DNA from: DASUXA01 sp036378155
GTDB taxonomy: Bacteria; Actinomycetota; Actinomycetes; Mycobacteriales; Micromonosporaceae
Direction: 5' to 3'
DNA length: 64,000 nt
Assembly: GCA_036378155.1 (NCBI GenBank)
Contig: DASUXA010000109.1
Span: 1 to 64,000, forward strand
Shown: positions 8,740-16,758 of the stretch, in pieces
How the letters are laid out: each line of letters opens with the position of its first letter
Numbering within the stretch: position 1 is the stretch's first letter
The notes under the pieces: model-generated
What the model was told of the DNA's origin: nothing
Databases searched by the model: none
What the model saw: the letters and a program-made list of their open reading frames with translations, nothing else
Made by a program: the position numbers and the translations under genes

Positions 8740-8870
8740 CGCGTCCCTTCCCGGTGAGATCGACGCAGATTATCGCCACCCGCGTCGGTCGTGGCGCCCG
8801 CAGCGGTCCACGTCGCCGGTCGGCGCGCTCCCGCGCGGATGATCGCCGCGCGCCTGGGTAGTCCCCCGGT

Positions 8871-9572
8871 ATGTCGACCGCGTGGCAGATCGCCGAGAAA
8901 CTCGCCCGAGGAGTCGCCGCTGTGCGGCACGCCCGCGCGCTGCACCCGCGCGGGCGCACATACCGGGCCACCGTGCGCGCCACCGGGCGCACCCCTGGGT
9001 ACGGCGTCGACCTGCTGGACCGCCCCGGCGAGTACGCCGCCCTGGTCCGGCTGTCGCGGGGCGGCAGCCTCCCGGACGGCTGGCCGGACGTGCTCGGAAT
9101 CGGGCTGCGGGTGTACGACGGCGGCGCGCCGGGCACCGATCTCGACCTGCTCGCCTCGACCGCCGCCGGCCGGATGCCGCTGCTGCGGCATCTGCCGCTG
9201 CCCAGGCGGCACATCGCGGCGATCTACACGACGATTGCCGGGTACTCGACAAACCAGGGGCGCCGGTACCTCGCGGTGCTGCCCGACCTGACCAGTCGCG
9301 ATCTCGGTACGGACCTCGACGAGCTGCCCGACCCGCGACGCGAACGGGTCAGCCTGCTGCTCGCCGTCGCGTCGCCGTGGGGGATCTTCCACACGTTCGC
9401 CCGGATCACGCTGCGCGAGCCGGTACCCGAGGACCTCGACGCCCGGCTGGCGTTCGATCCGGTCCGCAACAGCGTGCCAGGGCTGCGCGCGGACGGGTTC
9501 GTCCAGCGGCTGCGCGCGGTGACGTACCAGGGCAGCCGCGAGGGGCGGCTGGTGCAGCCGAGCAAGCGGTGA
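8871..9572 (+). CDS. Catalase-fold-like protein
   Basis: A 233-residue protein. The stretch ALHPRGRTYRATV, then ALVRLSRGGSLPDGWPDV and LGIGLRVYD, follows the order of the heme-side core of small catalase-like proteins (HPxG, then VRFSNG-like, then PDVxGxAVK). The region after residue 80 is less conserved. The distal His of true catalases is not obvious, so enzymatic catalase activity is doubtful. It sits between a PLDc_N gene and a convergent DUF1254 gene. Fold assignment is an inference from motif order. Confidence 0.5.
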   Translation: MSTAWQIAEKLARGVAAVRHARALHPRGRTYRATVRATGRTPGYGVDLLDRPGEYAALVRLSRGGSLPDGWPDVLGIGLRVYDGGAPGTDLDLLASTAAGRMPLLRHLPLPRRHIAAIYTTIAGYSTNQGRRYLAVLPDLTSRDLGTDLDELPDPRRERVSLLLAVASPWGIFHTFARITLREPVPEDLDARLAFDPVRNSVPGLRADGFVQRLRAVTYQGSREGRLVQPSKR

Positions 9573-9584
9573 CCCCCCGGGGGG

Positions 9585-10985
9585 TCAGCCCACCCTGGTC
9601 ACCGGCGGGATGACGTATTCACCCCGGTACATCCGCTGCTCAGGCTGGTACAGGCGCATCATCAGGAAGAACCCCTGCGCCGGAGCGGGCAGCCAGTTCG
9701 CCTGTCGACCCGCGCCCGGCGACTCGTGCTGGATCAGGACCGTCACGCCGCCGTCGGCGTCGGGGTGAAGCTTCTCGGCCATGTTGCCGATGCCGAACCG
9801 GTCGATCGGGTTGCCGACCAGGAAGCCGGCCAGGTCGTACATGGTGATCCGCCAGTAGCGCGCGGGCGGCGGCTCGCCCGGCGGGAAACGCAGGACGTAC
9901 CTGTTGCCTCCGGTCAACGGGTCGCCGTCGGCGTCGACGCGCGCCATCGGGAAGAGCAGTTCGCCGGCCAGGTCGCCCCAGACGTGCTTCCAACCCACGG
10001 CAGCGCGGAACAGCCAGTCGTCGAGGCCGGTCAGATCCAGGCTCAGCTGCCAGGTGCCGCCCGGCTGGACCGGCGCCAAAGCGCGCGCCTTGTGTTCGAT
10101 GAGGCTCTGGGCGTCGGGCAGCGCCCGTTTCAAACCGGCCACGGTCGCCGGGTCGAGCCGGTCGAACTGGAAGCCGTCGGCGAGGGTGATCCCGATGTGC
10201 TCAAGTTGGCGGGCGAACGCGACCTCGTCCGGCCTGACGGTGAGATCTTTGAGGGTCTCGCACAGCTCCTCGAAGTACAGCAGCTCGGGCGGGGTGGTCG
10301 TGCCCGGACGGTGCAGCGGGCGCATCGGCGGGCCGGGCGGCATCGGCCGGTTGGTCGTACCCCAGTCGCGCAGGGCGACCAGCTCGAACCCGCGTTGCAG
10401 CGCGACGACGTTCTCGACGTCGTCGTCGCCGTACACCCCGATGTGCGGGGCGATCACGACGTACCGGCTGCGTACGTGGATACTGGCGACGCCGTCCGGC
10501 AGGTCACCTTCCCAGTGCAGCGGTAGCAGCGCGTACGGCGGCGGATGGCCGCCGTCGTGCTTCTGGCTGATGGTGTGGGTATCGCCGTGCAGCTCCCACA
10601 CCGAGGTCCGGAAGTACCGGTCGCCCAGGTCGGGGTGCACGACGACCACCGGCCCGTCGGCGAGATCGACGAAGGCGGTCGAGTACATCGTCTCGGTGTT
10701 GGCCGTCTCCATCAGCCGGATCTCGTCCGTCAGCCGAGCACGCGGGTGTCCCCACACGTTGATCCCGTGCGCCTGCGGATCGATGGGCAAGGGTGTCTCG
10801 CCCGCGGGCAGTGGGGCGGAGGACCGGTGCATCGACTGAGCGCCCTTGACCCACTGCATGCCCCAGATCACGGCTTGTACGCCGAGGACGTACGCCGCCA
10901 GTTCGGCGGCTTGCTCGCCCGTCAGGCGGCGGAATGCCTGCTCCGGTTCCATCAGCACGCTCGGCGCGCCTCGCGGATTCGCCAC
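9585..10985 (-). CDS. DUF1254/DUF1214 domain protein
   Basis: A 466-residue protein with an N-terminal DUF1254 region (AYVLGVQAVIWGMQW; then TETMYSTAFVDLADGPVVV) and a C-terminal DUF1214 region ending in RYWRITMYDLAGFLVGN and a bulky aromatic tail. Proteins of this type are widespread in soil bacteria but poorly understood. I chose GTG 10985 because GGAGG lies 6 nt upstream; neither ATG 11015 nor ATG 10952 has a Shine-Dalgarno site. A paralogue lies at 22859-24292. There is no signal peptide. Confidence 0.75.
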   Translation of the reverse strand: MANPRGAPSVLMEPEQAFRRLTGEQAAELAAYVLGVQAVIWGMQWVKGAQSMHRSSAPLPAGETPLPIDPQAHGINVWGHPRARLTDEIRLMETANTETMYSTAFVDLADGPVVVVHPDLGDRYFRTSVWELHGDTHTISQKHDGGHPPPYALLPLHWEGDLPDGVASIHVRSRYVVIAPHIGVYGDDDVENVVALQRGFELVALRDWGTTNRPMPPGPPMRPLHRPGTTTPPELLYFEELCETLKDLTVRPDEVAFARQLEHIGITLADGFQFDRLDPATVAGLKRALPDAQSLIEHKARALAPVQPGGTWQLSLDLTGLDDWLFRAAVGWKHVWGDLAGELLFPMARVDADGDPLTGGNRYVLRFPPGEPPPARYWRITMYDLAGFLVGNPIDRFGIGNMAEKLHPDADGGVTVLIQHESPGAGRQANWLPAPAQGFFLMMRLYQPEQRMYRGEYVIPPVTRVG

Positions 10986-11327
10986 GACCCACCTCCGTGG
11001 TACGGATGCCGGCATGCTGCCGGCGGTTTCGGCCCGGGCGACTCTCCGATGCTAACGAGATGCGCTCTGACCTGCGGCGATTTGAGCGCGGGCGGGTGGT
11101 CGAGGTGCCGGATCGGTCCCGGTGGGCGCCGCCCGCGCGGGGCGGGATCGGCGTCGGTCGGACGGCGGCGGGGGGATCGGCGTCGCGCGGGCGGCGCGGG
11201 ATCGGCGTCGGTCGTTTGTCGGCTGGCGTCGTTAGGATGCTGCGGTCGTCGGGTCGATAGCGCCTGGTCGATCGCTGTGGGTACCGTCGCCGCGGGAGCG
11301 GAGCCGACCGAGGGGAGGAGGCGGCGG
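10986..11327. other. Divergent promoter region with short direct repeats
   Basis: This 342-bp region separates the DUF1254 gene (minus) from the type VII toxin module (plus). It carries no credible gene. It holds the three-copy repeat listed at 11144-11214 and the GGGGAGGAG Shine-Dalgarno of the next gene. Confidence 0.5.
11144..11214. repeat. Three spaced copies of GGGATCGGCGTCG
   Basis: Exact copies of GGGATCGGCGTCG occur at 11144, 11173 and 11198; the first and third continue with GTCG. Spacing is 29 and 25 bp. They lie 115-185 bp upstream of the toxin-module start, so they could be regulator sites or simply slipped GC repeats. Confidence 0.6.
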
Positions 11328-11654
11328 ATGGCGGACGGGTTCTTTGTGGACTTCGGCGCGTTGTACAAGGCCGCCGAGGGAGTGACGGACACGCTCGGCG
11401 CGATGGCGACCAGGAAGGTCAGCGACGTCGACGCGCCGAAGCACGCGTTCGGGCACGACCGGCTGGCGGGGACCGTGGCGGACTTCTGCGACCGGTGGGA
11501 GATCGGCGTGGAGCACCTGACCAAGGACGCGCAGGCGATCGCCGACCAGCTCAACGCGTGCGTGAACGCATACCTGCACGTCGACGCGACGATCCGGAAG
11601 ACCTTCGACGGCATCGTGCAGCGCGCCAGCGGACCCGACCCGGCGGCGCAGTGA
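11328..11654 (+). CDS. Small helical type VII secretion partner (EspC/WXG100-like)
   Basis: A 108-residue, helix-rich acidic protein with no signal peptide. It has a central Trp (DFCDRWEIGVEHL) where WXG100 proteins have their turn. A YxxxD motif (YLHVD) follows in the second helix, which matches the YxxxD/E type VII export signal. The ATG follows GGGGAGGAG. It overlaps the toxin gene by one base (TGATG), which indicates translational coupling and joint export as a heterodimer. The family call rests on size, helix pattern, motif and neighbours. Confidence 0.7.
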   Translation: MADGFFVDFGALYKAAEGVTDTLGAMATRKVSDVDAPKHAFGHDRLAGTVADFCDRWEIGVEHLTKDAQAIADQLNACVNAYLHVDATIRKTFDGIVQRASGPDPAAQ

Positions 11655-12874
11655 TGGCGGCTGAACTCGGCGAGACCGACGACCCGAAGGCACTCGTACC
11701 GGGGGACGTCGGCGCGGTCACCGCCACCATGTGGTCCCTGCGGTCGTACGGCGACATGCTGAACGAGGCCGGCGCGGGGCTGGCCCGCATCGACACGCAG
11801 GACGGCTGGCGCGGTGACGCCGCCGACCAGTTCCGCGGCAGGTTCCACGGTGAGCCGGCGAAATGGACCGAGGCGGGCGCGTGCTTCCACAGTGCCGCCC
11901 AGGCGCTCGACTCGTACGCGTCGACGCTGCAGTGGGCGCAGCGGCAGGCGGCTGACGCGATCAGACTGTGGCACGAAGGCGAGTCCGCCACCGCGGCCGC
12001 CAAGGCTGAACACGAACGCGCGGTACGCGAGGCGCAGCAGCACCCGGACGGCGCGCAGACCCCGATCCCGTTCCACGACCCCGGTGAGGCGAAGCGGGAA
12101 GCGGCGCGGCAGCAGCTCGCGCACGCCCGCGCCGAGCTGGACAGCGCCGGGGACGCGGCGGAGCGCGCCGTCGCGGCGGCCCGCGACAAGGCGCCGAAGA
12201 AGCCCGGCTTCTGGTCGAAGGTGGGACACGCCCTCGGTGACGTCGGACACGGTCTGGAGAACGCGGGCGCGCACCTGCTGAACGGTCTCGCGTCGGTGGG
12301 CAACGCGATGGTCGACCACCCCGGCGACGTCGCGCTGGCTGCCGCGGGCGCCCTGCTGACCGGGGTCAGCGCCGCCGGGGACGGGCTGGGCGTCGCGCTC
12401 GACGCGACCGGTGTCGGCGCGGTCGCCGGCGTCCCGCTCAACGCCGTGTCGACGGCGGGGGTGGTCGCCGGCGGGACCATGATGGCCGCTGCCACGGGCG
12501 ACCTGCTCCGGCATGCCGCCACCGACGACCACGTGTCACCAGCGGACACCGGCGGCGGCGACTCGGGCGGCCCGACGGTCAAGTCGGGCACCAAGACCGA
12601 CCGGCTCAAGGAACACCTCACCGACCGGGACCTGGACGCCGCCCGCCGGGAACTGAACGGCGAGGTGGTCGCCCGGAAGCCGGACGGTACGCCCTGGGAT
12701 CATGTCGACGAGGTACGCAACGCGCAGCGCGGCCTGGCGAACCGGATCGAACAGCTCAAGCGACAGCTCGGCGACTCGCGGATCTCCGACGCCGACCGGG
12801 CTGCCCTGCAGTCCGAGCTGTCCGAGGCGAGTCGCCTGCTGGACCACTCGGAACAGTTCGTACCTCGCCCGTGA
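11654..12874 (+). CDS. Type VII secretion polymorphic toxin, type 28 toxin domain
   Basis: A 406-residue modular toxin. Residues 12-110 match the actinobacterial T7SS signal domain (LVPGDVGAV, then DGWRGDAADQFRGRF and LDSYASTLQWAQ). Residues 110-180 are a charged helical linker and 195-290 an Ala/Gly-rich hydrophobic stretch. Residues 314-406 (KEHLTDRDLDAARREL, then WDHVDEVRNAQRGL) match the polymorphic toxin type 28 (Ntox28) domain, predicted to act inside target cells, possibly as a nuclease. The immunity gene follows after 25 nt. No type VII core components are in the window, so export must rely on machinery encoded elsewhere. Confidence 0.85.
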   Translation: MAAELGETDDPKALVPGDVGAVTATMWSLRSYGDMLNEAGAGLARIDTQDGWRGDAADQFRGRFHGEPAKWTEAGACFHSAAQALDSYASTLQWAQRQAADAIRLWHEGESATAAAKAEHERAVREAQQHPDGAQTPIPFHDPGEAKREAARQQLAHARAELDSAGDAAERAVAAARDKAPKKPGFWSKVGHALGDVGHGLENAGAHLLNGLASVGNAMVDHPGDVALAAAGALLTGVSAAGDGLGVALDATGVGAVAGVPLNAVSTAGVVAGGTMMAAATGDLLRHAATDDHVSPADTGGGDSGGPTVKSGTKTDRLKEHLTDRDLDAARRELNGEVVARKPDGTPWDHVDEVRNAQRGLANRIEQLKRQLGDSRISDADRAALQSELSEASRLLDHSEQFVPRP

Positions 12875-12899
12875 CCAGCGACGACAGGGGAAGCGAGAC

Positions 12900-13310
12900 A
12901 TGGTCGACGAGCAACCCGCCGACGATCTGAGCGTCGAGCAGATCGAGGGCGACTCGTGGGGCGCGCCGCCGCCCGGATCGACGGCGCTCGTCAGCAGGGT
13001 GTACGAGCTGCGCCGCAAGCCGGTCGGCACGTTGACCGCCGAGGATCTGCGGGTGCTCATCGCGCAGCAGGTCGGGCTCGACGTAGTGGTTCCGCGCGCG
13101 CTGCGCCGGCTGCGGGAGGACCCGCTGCTGGAAGGCGACTACTACCCGGGCGACGTGCTCGTGGCGGTGCTGAAGGTGCCCGCGGAGTACTGGGCGGCGC
13201 GCGGCGGACAGCTCGCCGAGCTCGAGGCGGTCATCGCCGCCGTCGACAACCCCGACCGGGAGCTGGCAAGGGACATCGACGAGTTCCGAAAGCGCGTCGG
13301 GTCGGCGTAG
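12900..13310 (+). CDS. CdiI-family immunity protein
   Basis: A 136-residue protein with the pattern of the contact-dependent growth inhibition immunity family: DSWGAPPPGSTALVSRVYEL, then LTAEDLRVLIAQQVGL, then LREDPLLEGDYYPGDVL. Such genes sit directly behind polymorphic toxin genes, as here, and the product neutralises the toxin in the producer and its kin. The start ATG has a moderate GGGGAAG upstream. The pairing with the type 28 toxin is inferred from position. An open frame on the opposite strand overlaps its 3' end and is treated as a shadow. Confidence 0.85.
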   Translation: MVDEQPADDLSVEQIEGDSWGAPPPGSTALVSRVYELRRKPVGTLTAEDLRVLIAQQVGLDVVVPRALRRLREDPLLEGDYYPGDVLVAVLKVPAEYWAARGGQLAELEAVIAAVDNPDRELARDIDEFRKRVGSA

Positions 13311-13726
13311 TCGGCGCCCGCCGCGCGGCGGCGGGCGTCCGGCACGGTCGGACGCAGGGGCTCAGCCGGGTTCACCAACTCGCCGTCGACCATCAGCACC
13401 ACGCGCCAGTTGTCGCGCCAGGCGAACCGGCGGTAGATCCGGCGCACCCGCACGCTCATGCCCAGGTCGTCGACTTTGATGGTGAACGGCAGCAGGGAGT
13501 CGACCAGCATGACCGCTCCGCCGACCGCGCACAGCACGACCCCGAGGTGTGCGTGCCACCGCTTTCACCCGACGCCGCGCGAAGCCGTTGTCCGGCGCGA
13601 CCGTCGCGTAAGGACCGGATCGTCGGTAGGGTCCTGATGACCGCAGTGGACCACCAGCACGTACCGCCGCAGCGACCGACTCGACGGGGTGCGTCGGTGC
13701 CGCTGCGAGACGACGAAAGGAACCAG
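13311..13726. other. Gene-poor region behind the toxin module
   Basis: This 416-bp stretch lies between the immunity gene and the PNGase A-like gene. It holds no intact gene I can support, apart from the possible remnant at 13319-13510 on the minus strand. Confidence 0.5.
13319..13510 (-). pseudogene. Possible fragment of a small PH-like protein gene
   Basis: The minus strand encodes a protein-like stretch, LLPFTIKVDDLGMSVRVRRI followed by YRRFAWRDNWRVVLMVDGEL, which looks like two beta-hairpins of a PH-like fold. The frame then runs on antisense into the immunity gene without a sensible end. It may be a 5' remnant of a gene cut by insertion of the toxin module, or chance. I cannot name a family with certainty. 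Confidence 0.25.
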
Positions 13727-15445
13727 ATGCGCTTACCCCTGCCCCGCCCCCGATCACTGCGCGCCCTGCTCACCGCGCTCGCCGTCGCCGCCTGTGCGGT
13801 GACGGCGACGGCGACGCCAGCTGTCGCCGACACCCCGGTCGAGGTCAACTACGCCGACCCGGTCACCGCGCTGCCCCCGGTCAGCCGCCCGCCCACGCCG
13901 CACTGCACGGTGACCGCCATGCGGCACGACTTCGCCAACTCGTACGGACAGCCGTTCCGCGCCACGCTGACACCTCCGGCGGACTGCCCCGGTCCGTGGT
14001 CGAAGGTGGTGCTCGACTGGTCCGGGTCGGTCGCCGGGCGGCAGTACGACCGGCTCGCCGCGGTGTGGATCGGCGGCGCCGAGGTGTTCCGCACCAGTAC
14101 CCCGGAGCCCGACCCGGCGGGCATCAGCTGGCACGTCGACGCGGACATCAGCCGGTTCATCCCGCTGCTGCGGACGCCGCAGCCGCTGGTCGTCGACCTG
14201 GGCAACATCTACAACTCGACGTACACCGGCATCTACCACATGACCATGACGGTGACGTACTACCAGGCGGACGCGGCGCACCCCGAGGCGGCGCATCCCG
14301 ACGTGGTGGTACCGGTGTCCCACTCCGCCAGCGATCCGGGCTGGTGGACCCTCGGGCGGGGGCAGAGCGCGTCGACCGCGGTCACCCTGCCCCGCAACGC
14401 GACCCGTGCGGTGCTCGAGGTGTACGCGCGCGGCGGCGGCTGCGACGAGCAGTGGTTCGCGGACGTACCCGACGATCTGGCTGCGGCGCATCCGGACACG
14501 TTGTGCGGCGGCGGACCGTACCGCGAGGTCCAGGTGCTGCTCGACGGGGTGCCGGCGGGTCTCGCCCAGCCGTTCCCGGTCGTCTACACCGGCGGCATCA
14601 GCCCGCTGATGTGGCGACCGATCCCCGCGATCGACGCGTTCCGCACCCAGCCGTACACGGTGGACGTGACCCCGTTCGTGGGTCGGCTGGTCGACGGGCA
14701 GGCGCACACGGTCACGCTGGTGCCGTTCGGCGACCACGACAACTGGACGGTCGGCGGCAGTCTGTTCGTCGACGTCGACCACGCTCGCGCGCAGACCTCC
14801 GGCGCGCTGGTGTCCGACACGCTGACGACGACGCCGCAGGTGACCAGCGACAGCGCACCGGGTGCCGACGGCGGCACGGTGGTGACCACCACGGTGGCGC
14901 GGAACTGGGCGACGACCGGGTACGTGGACACCTCCGCCGGGCGGATCACCACCACGGTCGAGCAGCGGTTCACGTACTCGAACGTGAACGCGGTCAACGC
15001 CGCCGGCACCCGGCAGGACGTGACCCAGCGCGACGCCGGGACGACCACGGTCACCCGCACACCCGAGCACGGGCAGGCGACCGGAACCCGGTCCACCTGG
15101 TCGTACCCGATCGACATGACCAGCGACTACCGTCCCGGTACCCAGCCCGACACGTTCTTCGTGGGCGGACACGTCACCGAGGCGCGGCAGCTCGACGAGG
15201 CGACGCTGCGCGGGGCGTACTGGCAGCCGACCGGGTTCACCGACGACCGGCTGACCGCCGACGGGGTGTTCGCCCGTACCAACGGTGTGGTCACCCAGGC
15301 GGACGGGTCGGACAGCGAGCGCTACCGGGGCACCACCGACACCGGGTGCTACGACCACGCGATCTCCGCCGACCACGGGTACGTCACCAGCGACGTGGTG
15401 GGCAGCTGTACCGGGTCCTGGCACAGCCCGGTCGCCGCGCGGTAG
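13727..15445 (+). CDS. Secreted peptide-N-glycosidase A-like protein
   Basis: A 572-residue exported protein. The N-terminus is a Sec signal peptide (RPRSLRALLTALAVAACAV, cleavage expected after AVA near residue 35). The rest matches peptide-N4-(N-acetyl-beta-glucosaminyl)asparagine amidase A, the plant/fungal-type PNGase: WSGSVAGRQYDRLAAVWIGG, then LGNIYNSTYTGIYHM, then the PFPVVYTGGISPLMWRP segment. It would release N-glycans from glycoproteins outside the cell. The ATG follows AAAGGA. A strong terminator follows. Fold assignment is good; activity is inferred. Confidence 0.8.
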   Translation: MRLPLPRPRSLRALLTALAVAACAVTATATPAVADTPVEVNYADPVTALPPVSRPPTPHCTVTAMRHDFANSYGQPFRATLTPPADCPGPWSKVVLDWSGSVAGRQYDRLAAVWIGGAEVFRTSTPEPDPAGISWHVDADISRFIPLLRTPQPLVVDLGNIYNSTYTGIYHMTMTVTYYQADAAHPEAAHPDVVVPVSHSASDPGWWTLGRGQSASTAVTLPRNATRAVLEVYARGGGCDEQWFADVPDDLAAAHPDTLCGGGPYREVQVLLDGVPAGLAQPFPVVYTGGISPLMWRPIPAIDAFRTQPYTVDVTPFVGRLVDGQAHTVTLVPFGDHDNWTVGGSLFVDVDHARAQTSGALVSDTLTTTPQVTSDSAPGADGGTVVTTTVARNWATTGYVDTSAGRITTTVEQRFTYSNVNAVNAAGTRQDVTQRDAGTTTVTRTPEHGQATGTRSTWSYPIDMTSDYRPGTQPDTFFVGGHVTEARQLDEATLRGAYWQPTGFTDDRLTADGVFARTNGVVTQADGSDSERYRGTTDTGCYDHAISADHGYVTSDVVGSCTGSWHSPVAAR

Positions 15446-15462
15446 CCGCGAACGGTCGGGCT

Positions 15463-15496
15463 GGGGCGCCGCCACCCCCGTGTGTGGCGGCGCCCC
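15463..15496. terminator. 13-bp GC hairpin between convergent genes
   Basis: GGGGCGCCGCCAC pairs perfectly with GTGGCGGCGCCCC across an 8-nt loop, 17 nt past the PNGase A-like stop and 22 nt past the end of the convergent GNAT gene. It is a probable bidirectional terminator. Confidence 0.75.
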
Positions 15497-15518
15497 GGCC
15501 CACCGACCGGGACGCGCG

Positions 15519-16142
15519 TCAGACCTGTCCGAAGTCGATCCGCATGACCACCCGCCGGATCGTCGGATGGGTGACCTCGGTGAAACCGGCGTCCTCGAAG
15601 ACCTGCCGGGCGCCCACGTGCAGTTCGCCCCAGGTGATTTCCTTGCCCGGCTGGGTGATCATCGGGTACGCCTCGAGCGCGCGGGCGCCCCGGTCGCGGG
15701 CGAAGTCGACGGTCGCCTCGGCGAGCAGATAGGTGAGCCCGCGACCCCGGTACCCCTTGCGGACCGCGAAACAGGTGACCGCCCAGACGGAGTCGTCGTC
15801 CTTGTCCTCGTCCCGCCCGCTCCACGGGATGCGCGTGGTCCGCAGCTTCGGGTACACGGTGCGCGGCTCGACGGCGACCCAGCCCGCCGGCTCGCCGTCG
15901 ACGTACGCCACCAGTCCGCTCGTCGTCGCGGCGTCCGGGTTGCCGCACGCCGTGGACGACCGGAGCATCGCCGCCCGCTGCTCCTGTGTGGAGTCCCGCC
16001 AGATCCAGCCGGCGACCTTGAATCGCTGGCACAGGCACCGGCTCGGGTAGTCGCTGGTACCGAAGATCGCCACGAGGTCGTCCCACGACGCGTGGTTGGC
16101 GGGCACGATGGTCACCCGGTCGGGGGTGATCGGTTCGTTCAC
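15519..16142 (-). CDS. GNAT family N-acetyltransferase
   Basis: A 207-residue protein with the GNAT acetyl-CoA pyrophosphate-binding motif RKGYRGRGLTYLL. A preceding beta-strand (VWAVTCFAV) and a C-terminal FEDAGFTEV segment are typical of the fold. The N-terminus has a Cys pair (SRCLCQRF) seen in a subgroup of actinobacterial acetyltransferases. I chose GTG 16142 because it overlaps the upstream DinB stop as GTGA; ATG 16151 is also possible. The acetyl acceptor is unknown. It is co-transcribed with the DinB gene. Confidence 0.8.
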   Translation of the reverse strand: MNEPITPDRVTIVPANHASWDDLVAIFGTSDYPSRCLCQRFKVAGWIWRDSTQEQRAAMLRSSTACGNPDAATTSGLVAYVDGEPAGWVAVEPRTVYPKLRTTRIPWSGRDEDKDDDSVWAVTCFAVRKGYRGRGLTYLLAEATVDFARDRGARALEAYPMITQPGKEITWGELHVGARQVFEDAGFTEVTHPTIRRVVMRIDFGQV

Positions 16143-16696
16143 GGACGCCATCCTGCCGGAGGGTCCTCCCCGACCAAGCCGTCCACGGCTTCGCGGAGCA
16201 GGTCGGCGTGCCCGGTGTGCCGCCCGTACTCCTCGACCAGGTCGCAGATCAGGCGGCGCACGCTGGCCCGACGCCCGTCCGGCCAGGCGACGCGGGCGAG
16301 CTGGTCGAGCCCGCCGTCGGCGAGCGCCGCGGCGAACCTGGCGCGGGACCGCTCGACGGCGCCGTCCCACAACGCGTACAGCTGCTCCGGGGTGTCGTCG
16401 GCGGCGCTGGTGAACTCCCAGTCGTTGCTGCCGTCCCAGCCGAGGGCGTCCCACGGCGCGCCGACCGGCTCGCCACGCAACCGTGTCGTGGACGCGTGGT
16501 CCTCCACGATGGCGAGGTGCTTGAGCAGCCCGCCGAGGGTGAGCGACGACGCGCCGACGCGGGTGCGCAGCCCGGCGGCGTCCAGACCGCCGGCTTTCCA
16601 GCGGAAGGTCCAGCGGAGCCGGTCGAGGGCGCCGACGAGATGCTCCACCTCGGTACCGGCGAGCGGCGGTTCCCACGGGGTATCGCTGATCGTCAT
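16139..16696 (-). CDS. DinB superfamily protein (DUF664-like)
   Basis: A 185-residue four-helix-bundle protein of the DinB/YfiT superfamily. Candidate metal-binding histidines are in LLKHLAIVEDH and EEYGRHTGHADLLRE, the usual positions in this family. Actinobacterial members include mycothiol-dependent enzymes, but the reaction cannot be assigned. It overlaps the GNAT gene by 4 nt and is divergent from the WYL regulator, which may control both. Confidence 0.8.
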   Translation of the reverse strand: MTISDTPWEPPLAGTEVEHLVGALDRLRWTFRWKAGGLDAAGLRTRVGASSLTLGGLLKHLAIVEDHASTTRLRGEPVGAPWDALGWDGSNDWEFTSAADDTPEQLYALWDGAVERSRARFAAALADGGLDQLARVAWPDGRRASVRRLICDLVEEYGRHTGHADLLREAVDGLVGEDPPAGWRP

Positions 16697-16758
16697 AGCG
16701 GCACCATAGGACCGGTTGCGGACGGATCGTTTCCGGATTACGTGCGACCCTGAGGGAC

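Noticed and set aside
12956..13726. An N-terminal extension of the PNGase A-like protein through the immunity gene
   Set aside because: The signal peptide begins at 13727 with its own Shine-Dalgarno; the upstream frame is a shadow of the immunity gene.
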